Shown here: one piece after another, positions 1 to 21,184 of the stretch
How positions within the stretch are numbered: position 1 is the first letter of the stretch
Layout: each line of letters begins with the position of its first letter
NCBI GenBank assembly: GCA_020284085.1
Contig: JACEVL010000160.1
Location: forward strand, 1,064,001 to 1,128,000
Direction: 5' to 3'
Length of the DNA stretch: 64,000 nt
Source of the DNA: Aporrectodea caliginosa
Taxonomy: Eukaryota > Annelida > Clitellata > Crassiclitellata > Lumbricidae
The notes under the pieces: generated by a model
Databases searched by the model: none
Seen by the model: only the letters and a program-made list of their open reading frames with translations
Told to the model about the DNA's origin: nothing
Made by a program: the position numbers and the translations under genes

Positions 1-200
1 TTCCCCAGTCACTACTCACCTGAAATTCTCCAACCGAACCATATCGACTCTGGAACGAACTTCCCTGGATTCCACATATTCTCAGTTCATCCACCAGTAC
101 CACCACTCACCCACCGTCATCTGCCTTAGGCTTCTCTACTTGTCACCTACAGGGTTTCCATTGCAAATAATTTTGAAGTCTCACCTCTTCAAGAATTCCT
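1..200 (+). mobile_element. 3' end of a CR1/L2-like LINE remnant
   Basis: Translation gives WNELPWIPHILSSS and, after stops, LKSHLFKNSYAN, the WN.LP ... LK.HLF pattern at the end of CR1/L2-type reverse transcriptases. The copy is degraded and starts before the window. Confidence 0.5.
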
Positions 201-603
201 ATGCTAATCCATCCAATCCTCTGCCTTCGAAGCTTTCTCATCCTCAACGTTTTTATAAGCGTCAGTGGTACAATTTATTTCCATACCCTTGCTGTTGATG
301 TAATACATGATATTATGGTCTATGCTCAGCTAGTAGTTTACATAAATGAAGTGCAATCTGTAAGCAATATTCGACCAGATTTCAAGCTTGTTGATCTTCA
401 ATAATGTATGTTAACTGGTTGAAGCAGGTTGGGGGCAAATTGCCCGGTTTTTTTTATTCACAAGTTTAGCGTCATCATATGACATCAAAGGCCGTTGACG
501 ACAATTCAAAATTATGTACAATACAATTAAAAAAAACAAAGAATTAATAGAGTTCAAATGACACCATTTAAAGGCGTCTAAACAGTATTTTACAATGTCA
601 CTG

Positions 604-955
604 ATATTCATTGTTTGACAACATAATATAACTCAGCTATTAATATTTATTTCTATTTTACTTTGAATTTTCAAACATTGCAATCAAATATTATTAAAGA
701 AATACATGCATAGTCACAGATTAAAAAATCACAGTTCTTTATCATATGTTATATGTTATATTCATTGTTTGACATCATAATATAACTCAGCTATTAATAT
801 CTATGATACTTGCAGGCAAGTTATACAATGCTTTGCAGAAAATATCATAAACAATTTATTTCTATTCTACTTTGAATTTTCAAGCATTGCAATCAAATAT
901 TACTAAAGAAATACATGTATAGTCACAGATTTAAAATCACAGTTCTTTATCATAA
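604..955. repeat. direct duplication of an AT-rich segment
   Basis: Segments 604-746 and 757-955 are copies that start with ATATTCATTGTTTGACA and end with CACAGTTCTTTATCAT. The second copy carries about 55 extra bases after CTATTAATAT. No coding potential is visible. Confidence 0.8.
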
Positions 956-1759
956 TATTATGCTATAGACATGAATATAAAAGAGTAATGTAATTTCACC
1001 AGATTTTCTTAATTTCTTACTTTTAATTGTTAATAAAGCTTAATGGTTATTTATTATACATGTAATGTTGACATGAGATTCTTACTTTAATTACAAATGT
1101 TTACATAAATTGCCCGTACTTGCAACCTTGTAATCAGTGTCTGTCATTTGAATCTGGGTGTGAAAAGCAATGGTGTGAACATATAAGCAATTTGCATTTT
1201 GGTCACTTGTTTAGAACTTGAAAACAATTTTATTGTTTGTTAGGTTTGGGTCCGTATCAAGCTGTGCACACTACCAGTGTTTCATACATTCAGTGACTGT
1301 GATACTGTATCAGCATTTGTTGGCAGTTGAACTCGGAACAAATATCCTGAAGTTACAGAAGCCTTCAACGAGTTCACTCAATTGCGTCACGTCATTTCGG
1401 ATACGTGTTAACTATACTGGAAAGCTTTACCATTCATTCTGTGAACTCTGCTCACAGAAAACTATTTGTATAAAAAATCAGAACCACTGAGAACATTCCA
1501 CCAACTCAAGATGCAAGTTTGTGCAAAACATTAAATGTGCCAGGTATCAGGCTTGGCTTTTGTGGAGCCAGGCATTAGTAACACTGCGTATATTACCAAA
1601 TCTTGCTGATGGAGGGTAGTCATGAATTGCATCAATCATGGTTTAGAACTGTTAGTGATACAGCAACCCAGAGAGTATGTGTTCCAGATTTGTCTAAACG
1701 TAAAGCTTCTGTGAGCAGCCATTACTGCGCTGGCGTGTGATTTACGTTCACAAAACACG

Positions 1760-2060
1760 CCAGGAACCAGTGGCAACACTACGAGCATGGCAGAAGTGGT
1801 ACAGCTGGTCACCAAGACTGAATGATTTAACATCACATCACTAAACAGCCATTGCACAGTCTTCCTAACTCAAGTGCAGCAAGGAAATACTGCCAGAAGA
1901 CAAAGATATTGTGCTGTTTGACTTTGCAGAGAATGATTCATTTATGGTGCAAGATTCAATACAGGGGTTCTACTTGGAGAACAGACAAAGAAGACTGGAT
2001 TACTTGAAGAGTGGCATTTCTTTACAACCAGCCATGGAAACAGCGTGTGAGGCTGCAATT
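1760..2060 (+). pseudogene. decayed transposon-type gene with DFAENY-like block
   Basis: Broken translation gives KEILPEDKDIVLFDFAEN followed by SFMVQDSIQGFYLEN. This block belongs to an uncharacterised, widely dispersed transposon-derived protein family in which DFAENYSF..QD is conserved. Stops lie just upstream, and the frame loses similarity soon after the block. A second remnant of the same family lies at 33051-33260. Confidence 0.55.
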
Positions 2061-2567
2061 GTGAAACCCTCAACCAGAACCAGTGTACGGTACAACAGAT
2101 GATATACTCACTCCGGAACAACTGTATCGTTGGACTCATGCTAACCAGTGGCGTAACAACCATGTAACGAGGGTGGACAAAGTCAAGGGGCCCCGAGGTC
2201 CGAAGTACCCCAAACTTTTTAACGTGAGTCCAGCAGAAACTTGAAACAACAAAACCTGTATTGGACATACTGTAACTTATAATGAGCTCTCGCATCACGT
2301 CATCCCTATATGCCGGAATTGGCTACTGCCGGTGTGCTGTTTGCCGCTCTCCCAGTCATCCCCGCCATTTCGTTCTCCAAATTGAAAATCATAACGACGT
2401 ATCTTAGATCCACTATCTCACAGGACAGACTTGATGGCCTTGCGATCGAACATGAATGTGGACAAATTGAATATTGATGACTTGATAGACACATTTGCGA
2501 ACAGTAAAGTTAGAATATCCAAATTCATGCAACAATTCTCTGAAGAATAACAGACTACAGTCTACAT

Positions 2568-2855
2568 CAGTGCTTCCCAAACTTTTCAGTGTCACAGACC
2601 GGCAGGAATTAACTTTCAGTGTCACGGACCGGCAGAAATTTTCCCACTGCAGGAGGACCGGTGTCAAATTTATGAATTATTTCTCTCTTTCGTTTTTGAT
2701 CACCTAAATTCCTCAAAATGTATTAAAATTGATTTAAATGCACGTTTTGCCAATTATGTCTCTCTATTGCCCTGTAAATACTTCACTTTGCGGACCGGCA
2801 ACTGAGGGCTCGTGGACCGGCACCGGTCCGTGGACCACCACTTTGGGAAGCACTG
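2568..2855. mobile_element. non-autonomous hAT element, TSD GTCTACAT
   Basis: Terminal inverted repeats CAGTGCTTCCCAAA and TTTGGGAAGCACTG bound 288 bp, flanked by the perfect 8-bp duplication GTCTACAT (2560-2567 and 2856-2863). It contains several GACCGGCA words near both ends and no gene. Confidence 0.93.
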
Positions 2856-2959
2856 GTCTACATTACATTACTGCAGTAGCATGCATAGGCAACAGACCAA
2901 TACATTTTGTTTTTTTTTTTAAATCATGACAATTTTTATTACCTAACTGCTAATTTAAA

Positions 2960-3230
2960 TAGCTATAGATGGTGTAATGGTTAGCGTGTTGACATCAATC
3001 CCCGCCATGGGAGAAAATTTGGTTCACGATTTCTGCTCCATGTATGCCCCTATTAAACTCAACTACAATGAGTACACTGACCGTACACTGTCGGTGGGAA
3101 GATGAGATGGCAAGGGAGAGGACTGGCTATCCACCCGCATATATGCTGAGGCTAAGAAAATGAAGTCGCTAACACTTTATACCCATGGCTAGCTCCCCCT
3201 CCTTCTTCTTCCTCATTATTTTCACTCTTT
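2960..3230 (+). mobile_element. tRNA-derived SINE
   Basis: The head ATGGTGTAATGGTTAGCG fits a tRNA A box, and GGTTCACGATT about 40 bases on fits a B box. The body ends ATGAAGTCGCTAACACTTTA. The same 3' body recurs at 51705-51765, which supports a repeat family over a functional tRNA gene. Confidence 0.65.
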
Positions 3231-3239
3231 AGTCTCGTT

Positions 3240-4140
3240 AATGGGTAAGGGCCCCAAGCATAGAGTGTCCAAGGGCAAGGGCCCCCAGCTAGGTTGTTAT
3301 GCCACTGATGCTAACTTGTTAGGAATAAAAAATTTTTTGGCGAGTCAGGTAGAGGCAAATAGATAGAAGATAGATTATCTTGTGCTGAAAGTATACACAA
3401 TTGAGGCTGCATTATGGAGATATTTCATGAAATTCATGATCATGATGCTTTGGTAAACCTATGCAGCCTAAAGGTCCTGAAAAGTCAAATTTGTGGCCAA
3501 GACGCTGGGATGGCGGCTGGATTCCAGTTAACCATCTCTTTTCTACCATTGAGGACTTGGTCACTATTACTGTGTGTCAGTGTAAACTTGATCCGACAGA
3601 CAGATCGTGACTAACTGGAAGCTCTTCACAGAGAAACATTACAACAGACATTAAATTACCAAAGTGGTAGAAAAACTGACAGCGTAACGAACATTAAATT
3701 ACAAGTGATACAAAATAGAAATACGTTGTAAAAATATAGAAAATAGACACTTTTGCACAATTTAAAGTGAAATATGTTAAAGACGATCGCCGATAATGAA
3801 GACTTATTGACAAGAAATTCTAGCTGTCGCCTAAACATGTCCGTTTATAGCCCAAAAAATCCGCACAAATGGTCGAACTAATAGAAAAAGTACCGCGTTT
3901 ACGGCACATTTTCAATAATTTTTAAGTTATGTTCCGAAATGAATTAAGTGATGCCTCTCGCTGAAAAGTTTTAAAATATGTTTTTCTTGAATACATAAAA
4001 GTTTGTTGCTTTTATCCACAAGATGAACAATGCACTGCCTTTTTGGACCTTATCCTCCTCACTATCGGGCGACACAGCCTCTAATCTGTGTCGTTTCTGT
4101 TGCGGTAATTTGTTTTACCCGGGAGGGCTGCAAACCCTCC
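3240..4140. other. no recognisable feature
   Basis: AT-rich single-copy-looking sequence. Short open frames show no family resemblance. Confidence 0.5.
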
Positions 4141-4145
4141 GCGGA

Positions 4146-4262
4146 ATATAATAATAATAATAATATTAATATATATTATAATAATAATAATAATAATAAT
4201 AATAATTATAATAATAATAATAGTAGAAGTACTAGTAGCAGCAGCAGTAGCAATTAGTAGCA
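4146..4262. repeat. AAT/TAA microsatellite
   Basis: An interrupted run of AAT units is followed by AGT/AGC triplets. It is open in several frames and makes spurious Asn-rich and Ile-rich translations. Confidence 0.95.
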
Positions 4263-4264
4263 AT

Positions 4265-6630
4265 TAGTAGCAATAGACACACAACAGTTCACAAACAAAC
4301 GTCACCGATGCAGTTAAAGTGCGAGATATTGATCGTGGCGCATTGCGAGAAGTTAACTTTGGCGGCATACAGAAATTAGTAGGTTACCCACACTTGCGAG
4401 AAGAATCGCAAATTAATTCAAACAAAGTTTTCTTCGAGTAAAGTTTCATCCACGTTGCACAATTCAATCAGAGTCTTCATCGAATCTGTTTAGTCTCGAA
4501 AATTTGGTTTTTTTGGTAACTGCCGACCTAACCAATGGCGCCCCCACCCAACCTTCTATCTTTCCGTTCACCCTTCTTGGATAAGCCAAATGGACGGGTT
4601 TTCTTTGCGTTACGACTGGTGATTGCACGAAGCATTCAGACATCGTAACATTGAGATTATGGAAAATCACTTCAGAACGGTAAAGGAATTTGCGACCAAG
4701 CGGACCATTTAGAACGGGGTAAATAATCGATCAGTTAAATCTTAGCAGTTGCGTTGTCAATTGCCACTGTAGGCCCTACAATTATGAGGCACCACAGGAA
4801 TCGCTCGGTCTGACGTTCTATGCAAATTGTCGCTGATAGTAGCCAAGGCCTATTACATTATTATTACAGCCAAGAGATAATTAATAGTAGTAGTAGATTT
4901 CGTTTATTAAAATACTAAGTTGACATACAGCAACTTGTTTACATGGGATAATGAAAGTAATGAAATTTAAAAAAAATTATAAGTTTATGCCTTTAGTCAG
5001 ATTGAGAGTTAAATCTTAACATCGTCTTTAATGAAGAATGATTTTCGGGCAGGTGAATATGAGTCTTACCACGCATGTCTGTCCGCAAGAGGTCTTCCAT
5101 CGGCATGGCCGCCCTTTGTTGTGGACCACGGTTTGTCAACAAACCGTCCGATGGTAGGGGCATTACACCTATAAAAATCTTATCTGCAGAACAATGCTCT
5201 ACATTTGAAAAATCAACGAGTAATAGCTATTATTAACTGATACTTAACATCAGTATTAAATTTGTTTACATGAAATTCAGTTCGCAAGCGCTCTTTCTTG
5301 TTCGGTTTCAGCTGCAGTTTAGCTTCCTTTTATTAAGAATAAATTAGGGCCTAATTGAATTATCGCAGAATCTGATGTTACCACGGAAACATCGTTGGTG
5401 AGCGGCAGCGCAGATATCTGCCGATGCATTAGGCCTACTCATTACTCTAATGAGCTGTAGGCTATCATGGTGCTGTCGACCTTGCCTTGCACAAGACACC
5501 ACTCGATCGACGGTCACTTTGATTGAAATCGTAATAAAACAAACAGAAACCGTTGAAGAATCGAGGTCCAATTGTGACTGGTCAGAGAAATTAACACTTA
5601 GACCACGGTCAGTAATTGGTGTTGAAAGAGGTGAGTCTTTAGTTTAGACCTGAATGAAGTGAAAGAAGTGACAGAACAAAAACATAACTTCCCAGGAAAT
5701 TCCTACACTTTAGGCGCTAATGCAAATGCCCGATAACCGAGTACTGGTCTGGAAAGAGATACAGCACACGTCAGAGAGTCCATAGACCGAGTACCATATT
5801 TGTTGGTACAAGGGGTAAGCATGGAACAGTGATGGGTCTGCTGCTTCAAATGTAGTACTTATTGAACTATGTGCAAGATTTAAACTGAATTGTTTGCTCA
5901 CTTGGTATCCAATGTAAGAAATACAATATGGAAGTAATATGCTGTTACGTCTCTGACAAAGGCGAATTTTATCAATTTGTTGATCTGCTTTAGGCCTACT
6001 GTAACCAGTTAGAAACGAGTTGCAGTAGTAGGCGCACCTGCTAGAAAACTGCGCATGTCCTAGTTAGATCAAGACACTGTGAGGCAAATGAGATTGACAC
6101 TTTTATAAAAGAATCATTCGCATTTTTGAATCATTCATGTTACACTGACTAGTCAGCAAGCTTTAATCGCGGTTTGGATTGGAACATTCCAGGACGTCAT
6201 TGGGTTATTTATTTCAGTATTTACTCATTGATAACGAGTTTCTAGTTACTGGGTGCGCCTAGCTGACACGGAGTGTCCTCGTGCCTCGGCTTGCTAGCTG
6301 CTTTTGGAGGAGACGCGTCCAACACAAGGGTGTGGCTACTGTGACTTAGGCTGTAGCGTAATTTATCTCGTGTGCGCTCTAGCGGAAAAACGTAACGCCT
6401 AATTTTAATTTGTGACAAGTCCGAGAGTTGGAAAAATGCCCACATTTGCACAGAAGCAGACAGTTAGGAGAAACCCATGCTTGTTCAAAAGCGATTATCG
6501 AGTCGTGGACCGATTAAAAGCAGTCTGAACAGTACTGGTCTGCTGACATTGTGTGAAAGCGCTTACAAAATGAACTAAAGTTTTTGTAGAGAGCGAGCTA
6601 AGTTTTCTTGCACACGCAGTCGAACTTTGC
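4265..6630. other. no recognisable gene
   Basis: Unique-looking sequence with scattered TAGGCCTA words and only short open frames. Nothing resembles a known domain. Confidence 0.45.
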
Positions 6631-6635
6631 GGACT

Positions 6636-6725
6636 TCAGTTGATATAGCGTCGATGTTTAAGCCGGTCTCCCTGACGTGGCTTAAATGAGGCGACAAGAC
6701 ATTTAGAAGATTTATATTTAGGCCT
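6636..6725. mobile_element. SINE-like repeat fragment (GGTCTCCCTGACGTGGCTT family)
   Basis: It shares TTGATATAGCG and GGTCTCCCTGACGTGGCTT, then GAAGATTTA, with copies at 36010-36120 (plus) and around 16511-16592 (inverted). This is the most diverged of the three. Confidence 0.55.
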
Positions 6726-6999
6726 ATATTTGAATTTGCAAGTGCATTTACATTTGTATTTCCATCAGTATGAGAATTGTAGAAAAAAGGGGGCCAGACT
6801 TTGATCCATGTGGAGTTTGGATGTGCAATAAAGACTTTACTGTGGGTCCCAAGAAAAACTGGGAGGGGTTGATCTTCAACCATCTCGCAATTCTCACCCT
6901 GATTTCCATGTATATCTGCATTTACACTTGGAAGGTCATTGCGGGACGCGGCCTATGGACTAAGATATCGAGTAGGTAATGACCGCCGTTTCAAGCGTT

Positions 7000-15964
<8,965 letters not shown>

Positions 15965-16037
15965 TGCAACGATTCATCGGCTGTCGTACGACTGAAATAT
16001 GTCTTTCAAAACGTGGCTTCTGCAGCTTTAGTCGGCG

Positions 16038-16045
16038 TTTTTATA
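16038..16045 (-). promoter_or_regulatory. TATA box of the antistasin-repeat gene
   Basis: The minus strand reads ATATAAAAACGCC here, a good TATA match, 74 bases upstream of the ATG at 15964. Transcription would then begin about 16010, giving a 5' leader of roughly 45 nt. Position and sequence fit; use is not shown. Confidence 0.5.
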
Positions 16046-16510
16046 TTATGCAAAACTGCTAAGATAACCGTTAAATAGGCTACTTTGGTCTTCAGATAAG
16101 ATTAACAGGTGGGCGCGATTATTAATGTAAGCTTATGCATATTTCCAACACTCCCAGCAGGAATCCTTTTATCTGTGACTGCTCAGTGCTTCAGATTAAT
16201 TTAACATGCAAACTGATTGTGCGCAAGCAATAATGCGTTGTTTAAATTACAAATTAGTCTTTGATGAGCATCTGATATATTCATCACACTCGAAATAAAT
16301 TTCGTTCAACTGAATGTTCATACTTTTGCCTAGGCCTATATGAATCAAAACACAAAATATAGCAAATTTTTCTTCAAAATGCGCTGGATTAGGGCCTACT
16401 CAGCGATGGCTCACAATCCTTTTCAACGTAAGACTGAAAAACTGTGTAGCCTACAGTTCGTAGCCTAAGATTGTGTACAAGAGAACGGAGTGCATTTTAT
16501 ATGATGTAGG

Positions 16511-16930
16511 CCTAATATGTAATGTAATGTAAATCTTACAGCGAAAATTTCTCAGCGCCCACAAAAGCCACGTCGGGAAGACCAGCCTATCGCTGGTGTC
16601 CCGTGATATTCTATCTAAGGCATATATCCCCGGATGGAATAAACCGGTGTAGAGTATCCGGAGGGGATAAGCCATTCTTACCGTTATACGCTTCACGATA
16701 CGAAGGAAATTAATTACAGGTCGATGTGCAAACTAAAGATATGCAACTGAAAAAATTTATATGTACAATAAATCCAAACAGTAGGCCTGCCGCCTACGAC
16801 TGAATACACTTAGAAACCGCCAATAATGCAAACTAAACCGGATAGGCCGACTCCATTTCACTAAGGGTGATAGGGCCTACGCATTTAGGGGGATATTCGA
16901 TTTCGTGACACCGGCCGCGCTATATCAAAA
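16511..16930 (-). mobile_element. SINE-like repeat split by a MITE
   Basis: The inverted copy of the 36010-36120 repeat (ATTAC-type tail, GCCACGTCGGGAAGACCAG) is interrupted after CTATCG and resumes as CGCTATATCAAA about 16917. Confidence 0.65.
16597..16910. mobile_element. MITE with TGT...ACA ends in a CCGG target, copy 1
   Basis: Ends TGTCCCGTGATATTC and TTTCGTGACA are flanked by CTGG and CCGG, reading as a 4-bp CCGG duplication with one CpG decay. It sits inside a SINE-like repeat whose intact copy has CACCGGCGCTATATC at this point. Confidence 0.75.
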
Positions 16931-17117
16931 TAACATTTTGTAACTTACAAAGCTATAGGCTATGTATTGCTGACTGCATTAGTCTGTTATTATCTCATCG
17001 ACAGTTTGCAGTAACGAAGTCCTGACTATTTTTGACTAGTAGGCCTAGGCTTCAGGAAATAAAAAAATCTCCTTATCAGTTCTCAAGTTCTTAACATCAC
17101 CCGGGTTTATTGCCCGG

Positions 17118-18030
17118 TGTCCCGAGATATTCTATCCCCCTAAAGCATATTTCCCCGGATGGAATAGCATATCCACCAGGATGGAATAAACCGGTTTAGA
17201 ATATCCGGGGGAATAAACCATTGTATCCCCCATCGTCATATGCATCACGATAGCCAAGACAAAAATCCAGTCAAAATCACCAAAAACGAAGTAAATAAAT
17301 TTTAGGTTGACGTACAAACTAAAGATACGCAACTTAAAATAATTATTTGACGTGTAGACGGTGTAGGCTACAATAAATCCAAACAGCACGACTCAATACA
17401 CTTAGAAACAAAGCTCGAGGGTACGTAGGCCTACCATACGTATTCTATTTTTTGAAAGGTAGGCCCTACGTACGTTTTTAACGTACCCTATTTTAGGGTA
17501 GGCCTAGTCTACGTAAACAATACAAAAAATACGTTAACCATTTGTGTTGTCTGCCCGACAGAGAAGTTCTGAGAGAACATAAATGAGGATAAAACATCAC
17601 TTCCACTAGCAATTATAAGGGAGCAATGACAAATAACCAAGGACAATAGAGATTATTTTATTTTCATGGGTATGACTGTGTATGCAGAGCCGTATAATTA
17701 TACAGCTCTGTGTGTATGTATACATGCAGGTTTCAATGACGCATACTGTTGACGTCAGATATACGTAGGCTATCATGGGTCGCCGAGTAAACCATAGACT
17801 AAATAAAATTTCCGTGTATGAAACGTAGGCTAAGCTTACCATACGCATATTCTATTTTTTGAAAGGTAGACTACGTACGTATTTTAACGTATTCTATTTT
17901 AGGGTACGCGTACCCTCGAGCTCTGCTTAGAAACCGCCAAAAATGCAAACTTAACCGAATACTCCATTTCGCTAAGGGGGGTATACTCATGTATGGGGGA
18001 TAGGCCTAGGCCTACTCTATTTGTGTGACA
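17118..18030. mobile_element. MITE with TGT...ACA ends in a CCGG target, copy 2, interrupted by a hAT
   Basis: It starts after CCGG with TGTCCCGAGATATTC and ends GTGTGACA before CCTG. It is split by the hAT at 17409-17925; without that insert its order matches copies 1 and 3 (AAACTAAAGATACGCAACTT, then AGAAACCGCCAAAAATGCAA). Confidence 0.78.
17409..17925. mobile_element. non-autonomous hAT, TSD CTTAGAAA
   Basis: Ends CAAAGCTCGAGGGTACG and CGTACCCTCGAGCTCTG enclose 517 bp, flanked by the perfect 8-bp duplication CTTAGAAA. Subterminal inverted copies of CATACGTATTCTATTTTTTG support one element. Confidence 0.93.
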
Positions 18031-18053
18031 CCTGCAGCTCATTCCCCATTACC

Positions 18054-18353
18054 ACCGTATACCGCGAGAGTAAACCCCATCACCGCGGTATTACCACAAT
18101 TGTTGCCCCCATTACCGCGGTATTACCGCAATTGTTGTATTGTATTGTATTGTATTGTATTGTATTGTATTTTCGTTTATTCAAAACTGGCTGTCAGAAC
18201 GCAGCCAACGACAAAAGAGCGTAACTTATTGTTATTATAAAAGAGCTAAGACTAATTATAGATATGGATAATGTTCATATCTATACTGGATAAATGTATT
18301 GGATTGTTGTACACTCTATGGAATGTAAGACCTTTACTCTCGCGGTATACGGT
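18054..18353. repeat. 21-bp perfect inverted repeat with GTATT run
   Basis: 18054-18074 (ACCGTATACCGCGAGAGTAA and A) is exactly complementary to 18333-18353. Between lie two ATTACCGCGGTATTACC blocks and seven TGTAT units (18136-18172). Confidence 0.85.
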
Positions 18354-18547
18354 TGTCCCCATTACCGCTGGATTTACCGCGGTTACCGCGGTTTACCAGC
18401 GGGGAAATTCCTCATGTCACTCTCTATTGTCCCCCACTTTAATTAACATCACTCGCAGATTTAAAAGCTATGTGTTTGCGTTATGAATCGTATTCTCGAG
18501 ATTTCTACAGCGCCCTAAAAGCGAAGTCAAGCTAAGTCAAGATTCAA

Positions 18548-18926
18548 TAAAATACAGCCCGTAAAACAAAGTTTTTACTATATCCATCTAGTATCCTATA
18601 ATGCGTCTTGCGAAGCAGTTACCTCTACAAATATATAGTCCGCGTTCATTTTACGACATAGCGTGCGTTTAATCAGGCAGCGCGGCCGTTTTTTGCTGCG
18701 GCCAATGGCAACGCGGCCAATGGTAACGCTGCGTATCGGAAAAGCGGGATTCCCCGATTCGAAAAGTTGAGTCCCCGATTCTATAAGCTTGCCTTTTTGG
18801 GAGCTGAAATTTTAATAGAATGAAGTGTCTGCGAGGGCGAGTCTATCTGCCAAGTTTCATGACGATTGAATGATTGTAAGTGATCGAATTAGTCGTCGCA
18901 AAGATTTGACTTTTTAGCCTGTGGCT

Positions 18927-18957
<31 letters not shown>

Positions 18958-19432
18958 TCAAGCAAGCAAGCAAGCAAGATTTCCGCAAGTTAAACTAGAT
19001 GGATATAAAATACAGCCCGTAAAAACAAAGTTTTTACTATATCCATCTAGTATCCTATAACGTGTACTCTGAAAATAGTCCGCGTTAATTTTACGACATA
19101 GCGTGCGTTTAATGAGGCAGCGCACCCATTTCTGCTGCGGCCAATGGCAACGCGGCCAATGGTAACGCTGCGTATCGGAAAAAGGGATTCCCCGATTCGA
19201 AAAGTTGAGTCCCCGATTCTATAAGCTTGCCTTTTTGGGGAGCTGAAATTTTAATAGAATGAAGTGTCTGCGAGGGCGAGTCTATCTGCCAAGTTTCATG
19301 ACGATTGAATGATTGTAAGTGATCGAATTAGTCGTCGCAAGATTTGACTCTTTAGCCTGTGGCTCATTCAAGCAAGCAAGCAAGGAAGAAAGCAAGCAAG
19401 CAAGATTTTCGCAAGTTAAACTAGATGGATAA
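18548..19432. repeat. tandem pair of about 465-bp elements with TATCCATCTAGT ends
   Basis: Two units start near 18576 and 19039 with TATATCCATCTAGTATCC and end ACTAGATGGATA. The lead-in ATACAGCCCGTAAAA is also repeated. Each unit has a CAAG microsatellite before its end (18934-18980 and 19372-19404). The core AAGTTTCATGACGATTGAAT is nearly identical between units. Confidence 0.85.
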
Positions 19433-19653
19433 AAAGAGGCAGACAGTAGGACTTAGCCGTCTGACTGTCTGCCTGTCTGACACCATGCATGAGGTGCATG
19501 GTGTTTAGAATTCAAAAGCCGACGAAGGTTAGGGGAAGAGGAGTAGGTCCAATCAAGATAGGATTTGTGAAAGAGGAGTGTTTTCAGTTTTGAGTGAAAG
19601 ACCTGTGGAGAGATAGCGAGAGGTGAGGTTTTGGTGAGTTCGTAGGGCCTACT

Positions 19654-20977
19654 CATGGGCGGAATTTTGTTTTAGTTCAAGGGGGCTACAGCATACCTTC
19701 GGATTCCTCTCTTCCCTGCCACAAAGCGGCCCCCCTTTAAACGGAGGGGTTTGGGGGCGATTTGAGCCCCAGGCGGGTCTGGGGCGAAGCCCCAGCCGCC
19801 AAATGTATTTTGAACATACTTTGTACTAATTTCGGCCTTCTGGTGAGAAGGATTTTACAGCTTTAAAAATACATAATAGCCTTACATTGAAGACTGCGAC
19901 TAGTCGACTACTCTAATGCGTTAATTTGATTAATTGGTGTACTAAGTGTGAATGTGTTTAAACAGCTGCATATGGTCGACTTCAGTTTTATCAAACACCA
20001 GTAAACTCTTACTCAAACTCAACAGTTGACTATTGCAAAGAGGCCTATATGGTATTTACGAGAACTGTCCTCATAGACCTCGAACTTTAGTTGAACAGTT
20101 ATACACAGTATTTCACTCTATATACTATTCTCAGTCACGCTAACAAACTAACGCTATGGCCATACATCGAAGACTGCAACAGTACTATAGTCGGCTACTC
20201 TAATGCAGCCAGTAGTGTAGTCCTAAAAAATGAAGTGGGGGAACGCCTGGATATTGAAGTAAGCAAAAAGTGCAATCTTGCAAGAATTTAGCATAGTGTG
20301 AGAAAAAAAGTGGGGAACGGCGTTCACCCCCCCCCCACTACACCACTGAATGCAGCAGCTGTAGGCTTCGAGTTCCACTGTTTGCGTACATGAGAACCAG
20401 GTCTTCTGGGAAGCCCTCGGATCACATTCAATCTTCAGAAGAGCCAGCGAAGAAAAGCGTTTCTGTCCCATGGTTGATCGCAACCAGTTTCTTATGTTGA
20501 GGATGTCGGGCATTGTCGGCGTATTTGTCAACGAGCTCCTTGATTCCATCCTTATCGCAATGCAATACGGCATCAACGGATTTGGCCATGATCAAACTGT
20601 AGGCTACTTGTCGAAACGGAACTCCAACGGGTCAATTAATTAACGTGTCGCAAACAGGCAGATTATACCAGATTGAATGCATTGGTTTCTTGTGTCCGTT
20701 GTGGGACGTGCTGAATCATCAATGCATTCACGTTGTCCAAATGTAGAAGCAGCGAAGAAGTCTCGAAGAGATGGCACAGTTTTAACTGTGTTCTGACTTC
20801 TTGCGGCTGCTATGTCTTGTGCACTTGGACCATAGTCACACGTGCTGGCAGGAACGGGTAGAGATGGGATGGCAATGCCATGAGATTTATCACTATACCT
20901 TAATGAAGCACAGTCAAATCTGTGGGCTCATGGGGGGGGGGCTTAGCCCCCCTAGCCCCTGATAAACTCCGCCCATG
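19654..20977. mobile_element. deleted hAT element, TSD GGCCTACT
   Basis: Ends CATGGGCGGAATTTTG and AAACTCCGCCCATG are flanked by the perfect 8-bp duplication GGCCTACT (19646-19653 and 20978-20985). Inside, the minus strand at 20510-20410 still encodes NWLRSTMGQKRFSSLALLKI, the hAT dimerisation end of ZMYM1-like transposases. The element is therefore a shrunken autonomous one. Confidence 0.93.
20223..20576 (-). pseudogene. remnant of a hAT (ZMYM1-like) transposase C-terminus
   Basis: The open stretch contains DILNIRNWLRSTMGQKRFSS and LALLKIECD, typical of the hAT C-terminal block. The upstream catalytic part is gone, and the following residues lose similarity. Confidence 0.75.
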
Positions 20978-21184
20978 GGCCTACTTCGTAGGATGGAACA
21001 GATACTTGGCGTAATTCTGGCGGGAGCATGTTCCAGAGAGGTCGAACAGCTCTGGTTATGGAACATACCACCAAACCGCAATTTTTTTGGCTAACGGCTG
21101 GGTTGGAAAAATTTACGGCGGCTTTTCGGCTAGCCGTAAAGTGACGCAAACTATCTTTTCCGGCTAACCGTAAAAAAATCAACG

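Larger units (their letters stand above)
19453..21180 (-). mobile_element. CR1/L2-like LINE tail interrupted by a hAT
   Basis: Minus-strand RAVRPLWNMLPPELRQVSVP (20990-21060) joins, across the inserted hAT, to RPYELTKTSPLAIS and FHSKLKTLLFHKS (19640-19530). The two halves form one reverse-transcriptase tail. Confidence 0.72.
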
